From CAZIKB01 sp964539665 (GTDB lineage Bacteria > Zhuqueibacterota > Zhuqueibacteria > Oceanimicrobiales > Oceanimicrobiaceae): 64,000 nucleotides of DNA. This document shows positions 46,519 to 55,310 of this stretch, piece by piece (the first letter of the stretch is position 1; every line of letters begins with the position of its first letter). The notes beneath the pieces are model-generated. The model was not told the origin of the DNA, did no database searches, and saw only the letters and a list, made by a program, of their open reading frames with translations. The translations under genes were made by a program, and so were the position numbers. The DNA lies in the NCBI GenBank assembly GCA_964539665.1, contig CAZIKB010000005.1, positions 1 to 64,000 of the forward strand. The letters are read 5' to 3'.

Positions 46519-46842
46519 GTGAAAGTTTTATCCAGTCAAGATGAAATATTGCTGCTTGCCGTTTTGAGCCTTGATAAAAATGCCTACGGTGTAACCATTC
46601 GCCGTCACGTCTCAAAAGTAACCGGTAAGGAATGGTCGATTGGCGCTATTTATGATCCATTGTACCGGTTAGAAAAGAAAGGGTACGTAAATTCATATCT
46701 TTGCGAGCCAACACAAGAAAGAGGTGGCAGGGCCAAGCGCATGTTCTCTGTTACACGCGAAGGTAAGCAGGTTTTATTGGAGCACAAGAAAGTTCGAGAT
46801 GCTCTCTGGAATCGTTTACCCCATTTAGCATTGGCAAAATAG
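46519..46842 (+). CDS. PadR family transcriptional regulator (unit 3)
   Basis: The protein has 107 residues with a GTG start after AAGGAGG. The winged helix is SQDEILLLAVLSLDKNAYGVTI, WSIGAIYDPLYRLEKKGYVNS and a wing with QERGGRAKRMFSVTREGKQVL. It heads the longest unit, in which at least three and perhaps five permease genes follow in the same direction. Confidence 0.93.
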   Translation: MKVLSSQDEILLLAVLSLDKNAYGVTIRRHVSKVTGKEWSIGAIYDPLYRLEKKGYVNSYLCEPTQERGGRAKRMFSVTREGKQVLLEHKKVRDALWNRLPHLALAK

Positions 46843-46872
46843 GTCTCAATTTTATTTCATAGTTAGAAATTC

Positions 46873-49584
46873 ATGAAGGAGCAACTCCATCGAAATATAA
46901 TGGCACAATTTACGATGGCTGAACAATATTGCCAACCACCCAAAATCACCAAATGGTTTCTGGAGAAATTCCTGATGCAGTACAATTATGCGCCTGTAAT
47001 GGGTGATCTGGAAGAGGAGTTTGAATGTCTTCTCGAAGAGTCAGGATTAGAGTCTGCAAAACGGTGGTACAGGTGGCAGGTCGTTAAATCAATTCCAGCC
47101 TGTTTTAGTCACATAATTTATTGGAATACGGTCATGTTGAAAAACTACTTAAAAATCGCAGTGAGAAACTTTCAGAGATATAAAGTACACTCGTTCATTA
47201 ATATCACCGGACTTGCGGTGGCTTTTGCTTGCAGTTTATTGATCATGTTACATGTAAAAGAGGAATTGAGTTATGATAAAGGTTTTTCAAAGGCAGAAAG
47301 GATATTTAGAATAAAGAATTCTATGCTGGAAGGAAACAATTGGCGGTACTGGGCACAAACCTCTCCTCTATTGGGGCTGCAAATTCAGAGCGACATACCG
47401 GAAATCGAACAAGTCGCCAGATTCCGTTATATTTCCTCTCGGATTTTAAGTTATGTTCCTGTTGGCAGTGAGCCTGTACAATTTGAAGAATCCGGAGGTT
47501 TTTTTGCGGATCAGGATGCTATAAGCATGTTTGATCTACAATTTATTAAGGGTAACCCTCAGACTGCCCTTACCGAACTGAATACTATTGTGTTGACGTT
47601 TAGTATGGCGGAAAGGTATTTTGGAAAAAAAGATCCTTTGGGTAAAACTATCATGATGAATAATGCCAGCAGGCCACTAAAGGTGACTGGCGTTATAAAG
47701 GATATTCCTTTCAATACTCATCTGCAATTTGATTATCTGGTTTCCATACCAACATTTTATGCACTTGTGAAAGAAGTCGGCCAGGAGGCTTTGTTAAATA
47801 ATAAAACATGGGCTGCTCTATATACGTACGTTCTTTTAAATACCAATCAGACACAGGCCCAGGTTGAGGCAAAACTTCCAGACTTTCTGGCTAATTTTTT
47901 GTCTGAACGAGGTTCGCGGGAAGAAATACTGGCAAACGTTTCATACCATTTACAACCCATCACTGACATTCATCTTCATTCGAAGCTGGAAAGTGAAATA
48001 GGGCCTAACAGTGATATTGCGTATGTTTATATTTTTTCAGCGATTGCTTTTTTTATCTTGCTAATCGCTGGAGTGAATTTTGTCAATATTTCCAATGCAC
48101 AGGCGCTTAAACGGATGAAAGAAGTAGGCGTCAGGAAATTATTGGGGGCTCACAAGAGACAATTGATAAAACAGTTTTTGTGTGAATCTGTATTATTGGC
48201 TTTTGCTGCTGCGATTGCAGCTATTCTGTTATTTCAAATTGCTATTCCTTTTTACAATGAGTTATCAGGGAAAAGCCTGAGTATAATGTACGTGCTTAGT
48301 GCTGAAAATATATCACTTATAATATTTATTGTTGCTTCAATTGGAATATTGGCAGGTTTTTATCCTGCTTTTTTCATATCAAACTTCCAGCCTGCAAATT
48401 CAATAAAAGGCCTAAAAGATCCTCAATCCTCCGTGTCAGTCCTCAGACGCTGCCTGGTGATTTTTCAGTTTGTCGTTTCGGTTTTTATGATTTTCAGTAC
48501 GATTATCATTTACGAACAGATGGTGTATTTTCGTAGTAAAGACCTGGGATTTGATAAAGAAAACGTAATTGCGATGAAACTTGGCAGCGATTTAAAAGAA
48601 GAAGCTTTGAAAAATCCCGAGGCGCTTAAAACAGAATTGCTGCGACATTCTGCTATTTCTAGTGTTTCAGCGGTGTCCGACTTGCCTGGTGAGGATTTCA
48701 GCATTGAACCGCTTATGTTGGAAGGTGTTTCCAATGATGAAGGACAACCCCAGCTCAGGTTTTTAAGGGCAGATGAGGATTTTATCAAAACACTCAATAT
48801 CGAAATTATTAAAGGCAGAAGTTTCTCGGAAAGAACTCTTAATTCAACTGCCTTTATTTTGAATGAATCGGCTGTAAAAGCCTTGAATTTAGAAGAGCCT
48901 GTTGGCCAGATAGCTACTACCTATTTCAGAGCGCGAGGTGAAATTATCGGTATGGTTAAAGATTTCAATTTTGCGTCTCTGCATAATGCTGTGGAGCCTT
49001 TAGTCATCGAGTATATGCCTGTTAATAGTAATATTCGTTCACTGACGGCTGCTTATTTGCTGGTAAGAATTCAGGGAAATGATTTTACTGAAGTCCTGGC
49101 ATATATTAGGACCAAAATCAAAGAAATAGCTCCAAATGACTTATTCTTATATTCATTCCTGGAAAATGATTTAAACCTGCTTTATAAGGCTGAAGATAGA
49201 ATGAGTGATGTTTTTAAGATATTTGCTTTATTTGCTATTTTAATATCCTGTCTTGGTTTATTTGGTTTATCCACTTATTCAGCAGAGCTCCGTGTTAAAG
49301 AAATTGGCGTGAGAAAAGTCCTGGGAGCATCATTATCTAGTATTGTCCTGCTGCTTTCAAAAGAAATTGTCCGATGGATGATTCTTGCTAATATAATCGC
49401 TTTACCGATTGCCTGGTTTGCCATGAATAACTGGCTGCAGAATTTTGCTTATCGGATTAACATAGGAATTTCTACATTTATACTGTCGGTTGTTTTGTCC
49501 CTGGTGACAGCCTGGCTGACCCTTAGTTACCAATCGATTAAAGCCGCACTGGCCAACCCTGTTGATGCACTGAAATATGAGTAA
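46873..49584 (+). CDS. Orphan FtsX/MacB-like ABC permease with prefix domain (unit 3, first)
   Basis: The protein has 903 residues and is the longest of the eight. The prefix domain (about 15-85) contains PPKITKWFLEKFLMQYNYAP and MGDLEEEFECLLEESGLESA. Both MacB-like halves are complete, with FtsX motifs RMKEVGVRKLLGAHKRQLIK and RVKEIGVRKVLGASLSSIVL and tail ANPVDALKYE. The start is uncertain: the ATG at 46873 lacks a ribosome site, and the ATG at 46903 follows AAGGAG by about 20 nt. It lies 30 nt after its PadR gene. Confidence 0.91.
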   Translation: MKEQLHRNIMAQFTMAEQYCQPPKITKWFLEKFLMQYNYAPVMGDLEEEFECLLEESGLESAKRWYRWQVVKSIPACFSHIIYWNTVMLKNYLKIAVRNFQRYKVHSFINITGLAVAFACSLLIMLHVKEELSYDKGFSKAERIFRIKNSMLEGNNWRYWAQTSPLLGLQIQSDIPEIEQVARFRYISSRILSYVPVGSEPVQFEESGGFFADQDAISMFDLQFIKGNPQTALTELNTIVLTFSMAERYFGKKDPLGKTIMMNNASRPLKVTGVIKDIPFNTHLQFDYLVSIPTFYALVKEVGQEALLNNKTWAALYTYVLLNTNQTQAQVEAKLPDFLANFLSERGSREEILANVSYHLQPITDIHLHSKLESEIGPNSDIAYVYIFSAIAFFILLIAGVNFVNISNAQALKRMKEVGVRKLLGAHKRQLIKQFLCESVLLAFAAAIAAILLFQIAIPFYNELSGKSLSIMYVLSAENISLIIFIVASIGILAGFYPAFFISNFQPANSIKGLKDPQSSVSVLRRCLVIFQFVVSVFMIFSTIIIYEQMVYFRSKDLGFDKENVIAMKLGSDLKEEALKNPEALKTELLRHSAISSVSAVSDLPGEDFSIEPLMLEGVSNDEGQPQLRFLRADEDFIKTLNIEIIKGRSFSERTLNSTAFILNESAVKALNLEEPVGQIATTYFRARGEIIGMVKDFNFASLHNAVEPLVIEYMPVNSNIRSLTAAYLLVRIQGNDFTEVLAYIRTKIKEIAPNDLFLYSFLENDLNLLYKAEDRMSDVFKIFALFAILISCLGLFGLSTYSAELRVKEIGVRKVLGASLSSIVLLLSKEIVRWMILANIIALPIAWFAMNNWLQNFAYRINIGISTFILSVVLSLVTAWLTLSYQSIKAALANPVDALKYE

Positions 49585-49652
49585 AAACAGGTGATGTTGA
49601 ATAAACGTTTAAAAAAAGGATCAATGAAACAAACTACACCAATAATCGCCAA

Positions 49653-52211
49653 ATGGCTCCTGGAAAAAATGTTGATTCAGTACAACCAGGTGCCTGCTCT
49701 AGGGGATTTGGAAGAGGATATATATGCACGGAATCAGGATTAAAGTCTGCAAAACGTTGGTGCAGGTGGCAGGTAGTGAAATCAATTCCAGCCTGTTTGA
49801 AGCATATAATTTATTGGAGTACGATCATGTTTAAAAATTACTTAAAAATCGCTTTCAGAAATTTGTATAAACACAAGTGGTATTCGTTCTCAAATATTCT
49901 CGGCCTGGCGACCGGAATCGCCTGTTGCATTTTCATCCTTTTGTATGTTCAGTTTGAATTGAGTTACGACAGATATCATGAGGATGCTGATCGGATTTAT
50001 CGAGTGGCAAAATCGAGGAAGACACAAGCTAAACACGATTTGTTAGCTGCAAATGTCATAGAAGTTGCTTCGACATTGAAGGAACGATTCCCTGAGGTAG
50101 TCAGCACTGGTAGAATTGGGAATAGAGGAGCAGTACGCATCCGAGCTAAGGAGCAATTATTTGTAGAAGAGAAGATCATGCTGGCAGATGCGGGTATTTT
50201 TGATATCTTATCGATACCTTTCATTTATGGCGATCCGCATTCTGCCCTTGTTCGCCCCAATTCTTTAGTTCTCACAAAACATATTGCCCGGAGATATTTT
50301 GGTGATGAAAATCCTCTTGGTAATTCCGTAACCGTTTATACTGAAGAAGATACAGTAATAAGCGAAATTACAGGCGTTGTAGAAGATTGCCCACCAAACA
50401 CTCATATAAGCTTTAACATTCTAAAATTTTTAGATGTCAACAACATGGGACCCTGGCAGCGTCCCTGGAATGGATGGCATGGCATGAATTACATCAAACT
50501 GGCTGAAGGTGTTGATCTAGAGGAATTTGAGAATAAAATACGTCGCTTGCCCCATGAATTTATTGGTGAGCAACTTGAAAAAGAGGGGATTGAATTCACA
50601 TTATTTCTGCAGCCGATTACTGATATTCACCTGCATTCCAATTTGAGCTGGGAAGCAGAATCCAATGGGAATTCGCTTTATGTGTATATCTTTTCATCAG
50701 TGGGCATTTTTATTTTGCTGATTGCCTGCATGAATTTCATGAATCTGTCCACAGCCCGGTCAGCCAACCGGGCAAAAGAGATCGGCATGAGGAAAATCGT
50801 TGGCGCTCACCGCCGTCAACTCGTCAGTCAGTTCCTGGGTGAATCTATTATAATCACTCTTTTGGCAATTCTGGCTGCGATTTTGTCTGTTGTTTCGTTC
50901 ATCATGCCGCAATTCAATAGTCTTGCAGGAACTCAGTTTTCGTTAATTGACATCCTGAAACCTATAATGTTGATGGGAATACTGGCATTTATCTTGATCA
51001 TTGGTGTGGCTGCCGGGAGCTATCCGGCCTTTTTCCTCTCAGCTTTTCGTCCCACAGCCGTCATTAAAGGCTCTTTCAAAGAAGGCGCCAGAGGTGTTTT
51101 GATGAGAAAGATTCTGGTAGTTGGTCAGTTTGCCATATCTATCACATTGATTATCGGTACACTGCTATTCTTGCAGCAGCTTAATTACATGAAGAATCAG
51201 CATCTCGGTTTTGATAAGGAACAGAAGCTCATTATAGAATTTGATCGAAGCCTGATGAATCCGGACAATTACAAAGCAGTCAAGGCTGAATTTCTCAAAC
51301 ATCCGTCCATACTAAGCACTACCTTTTCTTCCAGTGTACCGGGCAGATGGATGTATTTTTGGACTTTGTGGCCAGCAGGTGAAAGAGAAACAAATAGTCA
51401 AATGGTGAATGCCTTCCAGGTCGATGAAGATTTTTTCAATGAATACAATATTGAGATGGTGGCTGGTAGAGCCTTCGATCATGGAATGGATAATATTGGC
51501 TATATTATTAATGAGGCGGCGGTTCAGTCATTCGGCTGGGACAGACCGGAACAGGCTTTGACGCATCACATAAATCGAGTGAGCCGTCCCATTATTGGTG
51601 TCATGAAGAACTTTCATTACCGGGGGCTGCAAAACCGCGTTGAACCTGTGGGCATATTTTTTATGCATGAAGATTTTCGATACCTAACCATGAAAGTCAA
51701 GACAGAAAACCTCGATGAAACTACTGCATTCATTGAGGAAACTCACAAAAAACTGTTCCCTGATGCACTGTACGACTATTTCTTCCTGGATACGGATTTC
51801 GATTTGCAATATCGCTCCGAAGAACGGCTTGCCAGGATATTCAGTGTTTTCTCCTTTTTGGGTATTTTCATTGCATGTCTGGGACTGTTTGGACTGGCAT
51901 CGTTTATGGCAGAACAACGCACCAAAGAGATCGGTATTCGCAAGGTTCTGGGCGCTACTGTGGCAAAAATCGTATTAATGCTCTCCGGAGAATTCACGAA
52001 ATGGGTGCTGCTTGCCAACGTTATTGCCTGGCCTTTAGCCTATTTCGCCATGGGAAAATGGCTGCAGGATTTTGCCTACCGGATTGAAATTGGATTTCTG
52101 CCATTTATCATTTCCAGCGTGTTGGCTCTCATGATTGCACTGGTGACCGTGAGTTACCAATCGATTAAGGCAGGCAGGGCGAATCCTGTGGACTCGTTAA
52201 AATATGAATAA
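49653..52211 (+). CDS. Orphan FtsX/MacB-like ABC permease, prefix domain frameshifted (unit 3, second)
   Basis: The open frame has 852 residues, but its first 21 residues are out of the family frame. The natural start is the ATG at 49624, which encodes MKQTTPIIAKWLLEKMLIQY and GDLEED before stopping at 49741-49743. Family sequence resumes in the listed frame at YICTESGLKSAKRW. Roughly eight bases seem to be missing near 49712-49720. The permease body (MFKNYLKIAFRNLYKHKWYS onward) is intact, with motifs RAKEIGMRKIVGAHRRQLVS and RTKEIGIRKVLGATVAKIVL and tail ANPVDSLKYE. Translation could start at the ATG at 49827, which follows GGAG by 7 nt. Confidence 0.85.
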   Translation: MAPGKNVDSVQPGACSRGFGRGYICTESGLKSAKRWCRWQVVKSIPACLKHIIYWSTIMFKNYLKIAFRNLYKHKWYSFSNILGLATGIACCIFILLYVQFELSYDRYHEDADRIYRVAKSRKTQAKHDLLAANVIEVASTLKERFPEVVSTGRIGNRGAVRIRAKEQLFVEEKIMLADAGIFDILSIPFIYGDPHSALVRPNSLVLTKHIARRYFGDENPLGNSVTVYTEEDTVISEITGVVEDCPPNTHISFNILKFLDVNNMGPWQRPWNGWHGMNYIKLAEGVDLEEFENKIRRLPHEFIGEQLEKEGIEFTLFLQPITDIHLHSNLSWEAESNGNSLYVYIFSSVGIFILLIACMNFMNLSTARSANRAKEIGMRKIVGAHRRQLVSQFLGESIIITLLAILAAILSVVSFIMPQFNSLAGTQFSLIDILKPIMLMGILAFILIIGVAAGSYPAFFLSAFRPTAVIKGSFKEGARGVLMRKILVVGQFAISITLIIGTLLFLQQLNYMKNQHLGFDKEQKLIIEFDRSLMNPDNYKAVKAEFLKHPSILSTTFSSSVPGRWMYFWTLWPAGERETNSQMVNAFQVDEDFFNEYNIEMVAGRAFDHGMDNIGYIINEAAVQSFGWDRPEQALTHHINRVSRPIIGVMKNFHYRGLQNRVEPVGIFFMHEDFRYLTMKVKTENLDETTAFIEETHKKLFPDALYDYFFLDTDFDLQYRSEERLARIFSVFSFLGIFIACLGLFGLASFMAEQRTKEIGIRKVLGATVAKIVLMLSGEFTKWVLLANVIAWPLAYFAMGKWLQDFAYRIEIGFLPFIISSVLALMIALVTVSYQSIKAGRANPVDSLKYE

Positions 52212-52232
52212 TCCACAGGAGGAAAGTGGACA

Positions 52233-54914
52233 ATGGTGACGGATGATTTGAAGATGAAAAGAAGTGTTGAGTTTCCAAAAATAACAAAGTGGATTTTTAA
52301 AAGATTCCTGCTGCAGTATAATCAAGCGTCTGCCTTGGGCGATCTGGAAGAGGAGTTTGAATTCATCTGCGAGGAATCAGGATTAAAGAGAGCAAGGCGC
52401 TGGTACAGGTGGCAGGTATTCAAATCGATTCCATCGTTGATTAAACATTCAATTTATTGGAGTTTTTCTATGTTTAAAAATTATCTAAAAATCACAGTTA
52501 GAAATTTGATCAAACACAAAGCTTTTTCAGTTATCAATATTCTTGGCCTGGCAATTGGCATGGCTGCTTTTCTACTACTATTTCAGTACGTTCATTTTGA
52601 ACAGAGCTATGATAATTTCCACGAAAATGCTGATAATATTTACCGCGTTAGAAATGACCGCATTTATTCAGACGTCAATGATAAAAGCGCTGGCTGCCCA
52701 CCAGCAGTTGGCCCAACGCTGAAAAAGGAGTTCCCGGAAGTTCTGGAATCAGCAAGAGTTTACAATATACGCTGGGCTAATCCTGTTGTAACCTATATTG
52801 CTGATGAGCAATCCGGAAAGAAATCTGCCAACCGGGAAGTATCATTTAACCAGGACAAAATGTTTTACGCAGAGCCTTCATTTTTAATTATGTTTTCTTT
52901 TCCATTAATTCAAGGCTCTTCTGAGACTGCGCTTGCAGAGTTAAATACAGCTATCATCTCTCAATCATCTGCCAGGATATATTTTGGGGACGATAACCCG
53001 ATGGGTAAAACTATCTTTGTAACTAATGCCAATTCTGATAGGACGGTATTTAAAATCACCGGAGTTTTCAAAGACGTGCCGGAAAACTCGCATATTAAAT
53101 TCGAATTTTTATTGTCCTTTAAGACACTTATTTCTTCAAACAGAGAAGTGGCTGATGATTATTGGGGACATAATGCTTTTAATACCTTTGTCCTGTTGGA
53201 ACCAACTGCCGATCCTGTGTTATTGGAATCTAAATTTCCCAAAATGTTAGATAAATACGAAGAACCCAGAGAAGACTATATACGAAAACTAATCTTACAA
53301 CCACTACGGGATATTCATCTTTATTCAAATCTCAGGTATGAACCAGAAATAAATGGAGATGCGAAAACTGTCTATTTTTTAATGGTTATAGCTGTTTTTA
53401 TTATAATCATTGCCTGGGTAAACTATATCAATCTTTCCACTGCCAGGTCAACAATTAGAGCAAGAGAAGTTGGCGTTAGAAAAGTATTGGGTTCACAGCG
53501 CCATCAATTAATTAAGCAATTCATTTTTGAATCCATGCTCTTGAATATCATTGCATTTATATTTGCTGTAGTAGCTGTCAAAATTGCCATGCCCTATTTT
53601 AATCAATTTACAGGCAAGTCGCTGGCATTATTACTGTGGAGTCCAGTCTGGATATTATTAGGAAGCGTTATCATTCTGGGTGCATTTTTAGCTGGCCTGT
53701 ATCCGGCATTTATCCTTTCTTCACATAATCCATTATCAGTTTTGAAAGGCCAATTCACCCGATCTGCAAAGGGAATTAATTTGAGAAAAGTTTTAGTGGT
53801 TTTTCAATTTGCTCTGTCTATCATTCTTATCACTTCAACTTTGATTGTTTACAAACAGCTTGAATTTATGCGAAGCCAGGATTTAGGGATGAATATGGAA
53901 CAAACATTAGTGCTTAAAACCCCAATGTTGTGGAACAATTTCTCCGATCTTGGCAGAAGATTTAAAAATGAAATCAGAAATTACCCATCGATTAAGAGTG
54001 TCACTCTTTCTTCAAGCATTCCTGGAAAAGGCTACTCTAATGCAGCCAGTGGAATCAGGCCATTAAACAGCCAGCTTGAGGATGGCACTCGCTGCTTTTT
54101 TATGGATGTCGATGAAGAATACTTTAATCAATATCAGATACCATTTCTCGCTGGTAGGAATTTTACAGAGGCGCACAGGTGGAATGAATCGGTGATTCTG
54201 AACGAACAGGCTGTTAAAGTATTTGGGCTTGGAGAGCCAGAAAGCGCTGTCAATCAAAAGATCGTATTAGGCGGTTTTGGCGGTCAAATAGTAGAAACGG
54301 TTGGCGTAATTAAAAATTATCATCATGAGTCACTAAAGAGCAGCATGCAGCCCATCATTTTCAATCCATTAGGCATGCTCAAGTATATTTCACTAAAAAT
54401 TGAAAGTCGAAATATTAATCAAACATTTACTCAAATTGAAGATACATGGGATGAAATTTTCCCTGAACATCCCTTTGAATATTTTTTCCTGGATGAATCT
54501 TTTAATAATCAATATAAAGCTGATCTGCAGTTTGGCAAAGTCTTTGGGCTGTTTGCAATGCTTGCTATTTGTGTGTCCTGTCTTGGCCTTTTTGGTCTGA
54601 TTTCATTTACCTCCGAACAGCGTACCAAAGAAATCGGAGTTCGCAAGGTTTTAGGAGCTTCTGTTTCAGGTATCGTTCGATTGCTAACAATCGATTTCAT
54701 TAGACTGGTGCTGTTTGCCAACGCCATTGCCTGGCCCATAGCTTATTTCGCTATGAATCGTTGGCTGCAAAATTTTGCTTACCAAACAAATATTGGATTT
54801 GCAACAATGGGGCTTGCAGGAACACTAACACTGATAATTGCTTTACTGACGGTCATTTTTCAGGCCATCAAAGCAGCTACAGCTAATCCTGTTGATGCCA
54901 TTAAATATGAGTGA
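52233..54914 (+). CDS. Orphan FtsX/MacB-like ABC permease with prefix domain (unit 3, third)
   Basis: The protein has 893 residues with an AGGAGG site about 10 nt before the ATG. The prefix domain is complete (FPKITKWIFKRFLLQYNQAS, GDLEEEFEFICEESGLKRAR). The two permease halves carry RAREVGVRKVLGSQRHQLIK and RTKEIGVRKVLGASVSGIVR, and the tail is ANPVDAIKYE. It lies 21 nt after the preceding permease and is probably in the same transcript. Confidence 0.93.
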   Translation: MVTDDLKMKRSVEFPKITKWIFKRFLLQYNQASALGDLEEEFEFICEESGLKRARRWYRWQVFKSIPSLIKHSIYWSFSMFKNYLKITVRNLIKHKAFSVINILGLAIGMAAFLLLFQYVHFEQSYDNFHENADNIYRVRNDRIYSDVNDKSAGCPPAVGPTLKKEFPEVLESARVYNIRWANPVVTYIADEQSGKKSANREVSFNQDKMFYAEPSFLIMFSFPLIQGSSETALAELNTAIISQSSARIYFGDDNPMGKTIFVTNANSDRTVFKITGVFKDVPENSHIKFEFLLSFKTLISSNREVADDYWGHNAFNTFVLLEPTADPVLLESKFPKMLDKYEEPREDYIRKLILQPLRDIHLYSNLRYEPEINGDAKTVYFLMVIAVFIIIIAWVNYINLSTARSTIRAREVGVRKVLGSQRHQLIKQFIFESMLLNIIAFIFAVVAVKIAMPYFNQFTGKSLALLLWSPVWILLGSVIILGAFLAGLYPAFILSSHNPLSVLKGQFTRSAKGINLRKVLVVFQFALSIILITSTLIVYKQLEFMRSQDLGMNMEQTLVLKTPMLWNNFSDLGRRFKNEIRNYPSIKSVTLSSSIPGKGYSNAASGIRPLNSQLEDGTRCFFMDVDEEYFNQYQIPFLAGRNFTEAHRWNESVILNEQAVKVFGLGEPESAVNQKIVLGGFGGQIVETVGVIKNYHHESLKSSMQPIIFNPLGMLKYISLKIESRNINQTFTQIEDTWDEIFPEHPFEYFFLDESFNNQYKADLQFGKVFGLFAMLAICVSCLGLFGLISFTSEQRTKEIGVRKVLGASVSGIVRLLTIDFIRLVLFANAIAWPIAYFAMNRWLQNFAYQTNIGFATMGLAGTLTLIIALLTVIFQAIKAATANPVDAIKYE

Positions 54915-54973
54915 GTAAAAGTTAGTGGAAAATAATAAGAGGATCCAAGAACAGAGGAAATGCTCCAATTCTG

Positions 54974-55191
54974 GGTGTTCAAGTTTTACAGACTGTGTGA
55001 GAAGTCGATACATCAACTAAAAACCAGATAAGCCCTGATTGTCATTCTGGAAGAATCTTTTTAATAAACAGCACTTTACGTCCAATCAAAAAAGATTCCT
55101 CCTGAATGACACAGCACCCAGTGTTTGACTTTTCACATAGTCTCTTCAGCTTGATTGTCTTGCTCAGCTCTCAAGCTGAAGCTTGAACACC
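54974..55191. ncRNA. Structured intergenic element, possible three-way-junction RNA or MITE
   Basis: Four inverted repeats nest into one fold. P1 is GGTGTTCAAG with CTTGAACACC (54974-54983/55182-55191). P2 is AGACTGTGTGAGAAGTC with its partner at 55127-55143; all 17 positions pair if two G-U pairs are allowed. P3 is TGTCATTCTGGAAGAATC and following T residues with 55088-55111, inside P2. P4 is CTTCAGCTTGA with TCAAGCTGAAG (55144-55154/55171-55181). P2, P4 and P1 abut without spare bases on the 3' side. It lies in the 396-nt gap between two permease genes. RNA, palindromic mobile element and regulatory leader are all possible. Confidence 0.6.
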
Positions 55192-55310
55192 GGATAAATG
55201 TATTTTTCAAATAAAACAACCGCGTGGGTTATGATTGCTTTTAAGCATTAACAATATGCATCCTGAATAACAACAGTTCTTTGTTCTTGTACCTGTGATC
55301 GATTACTAAA

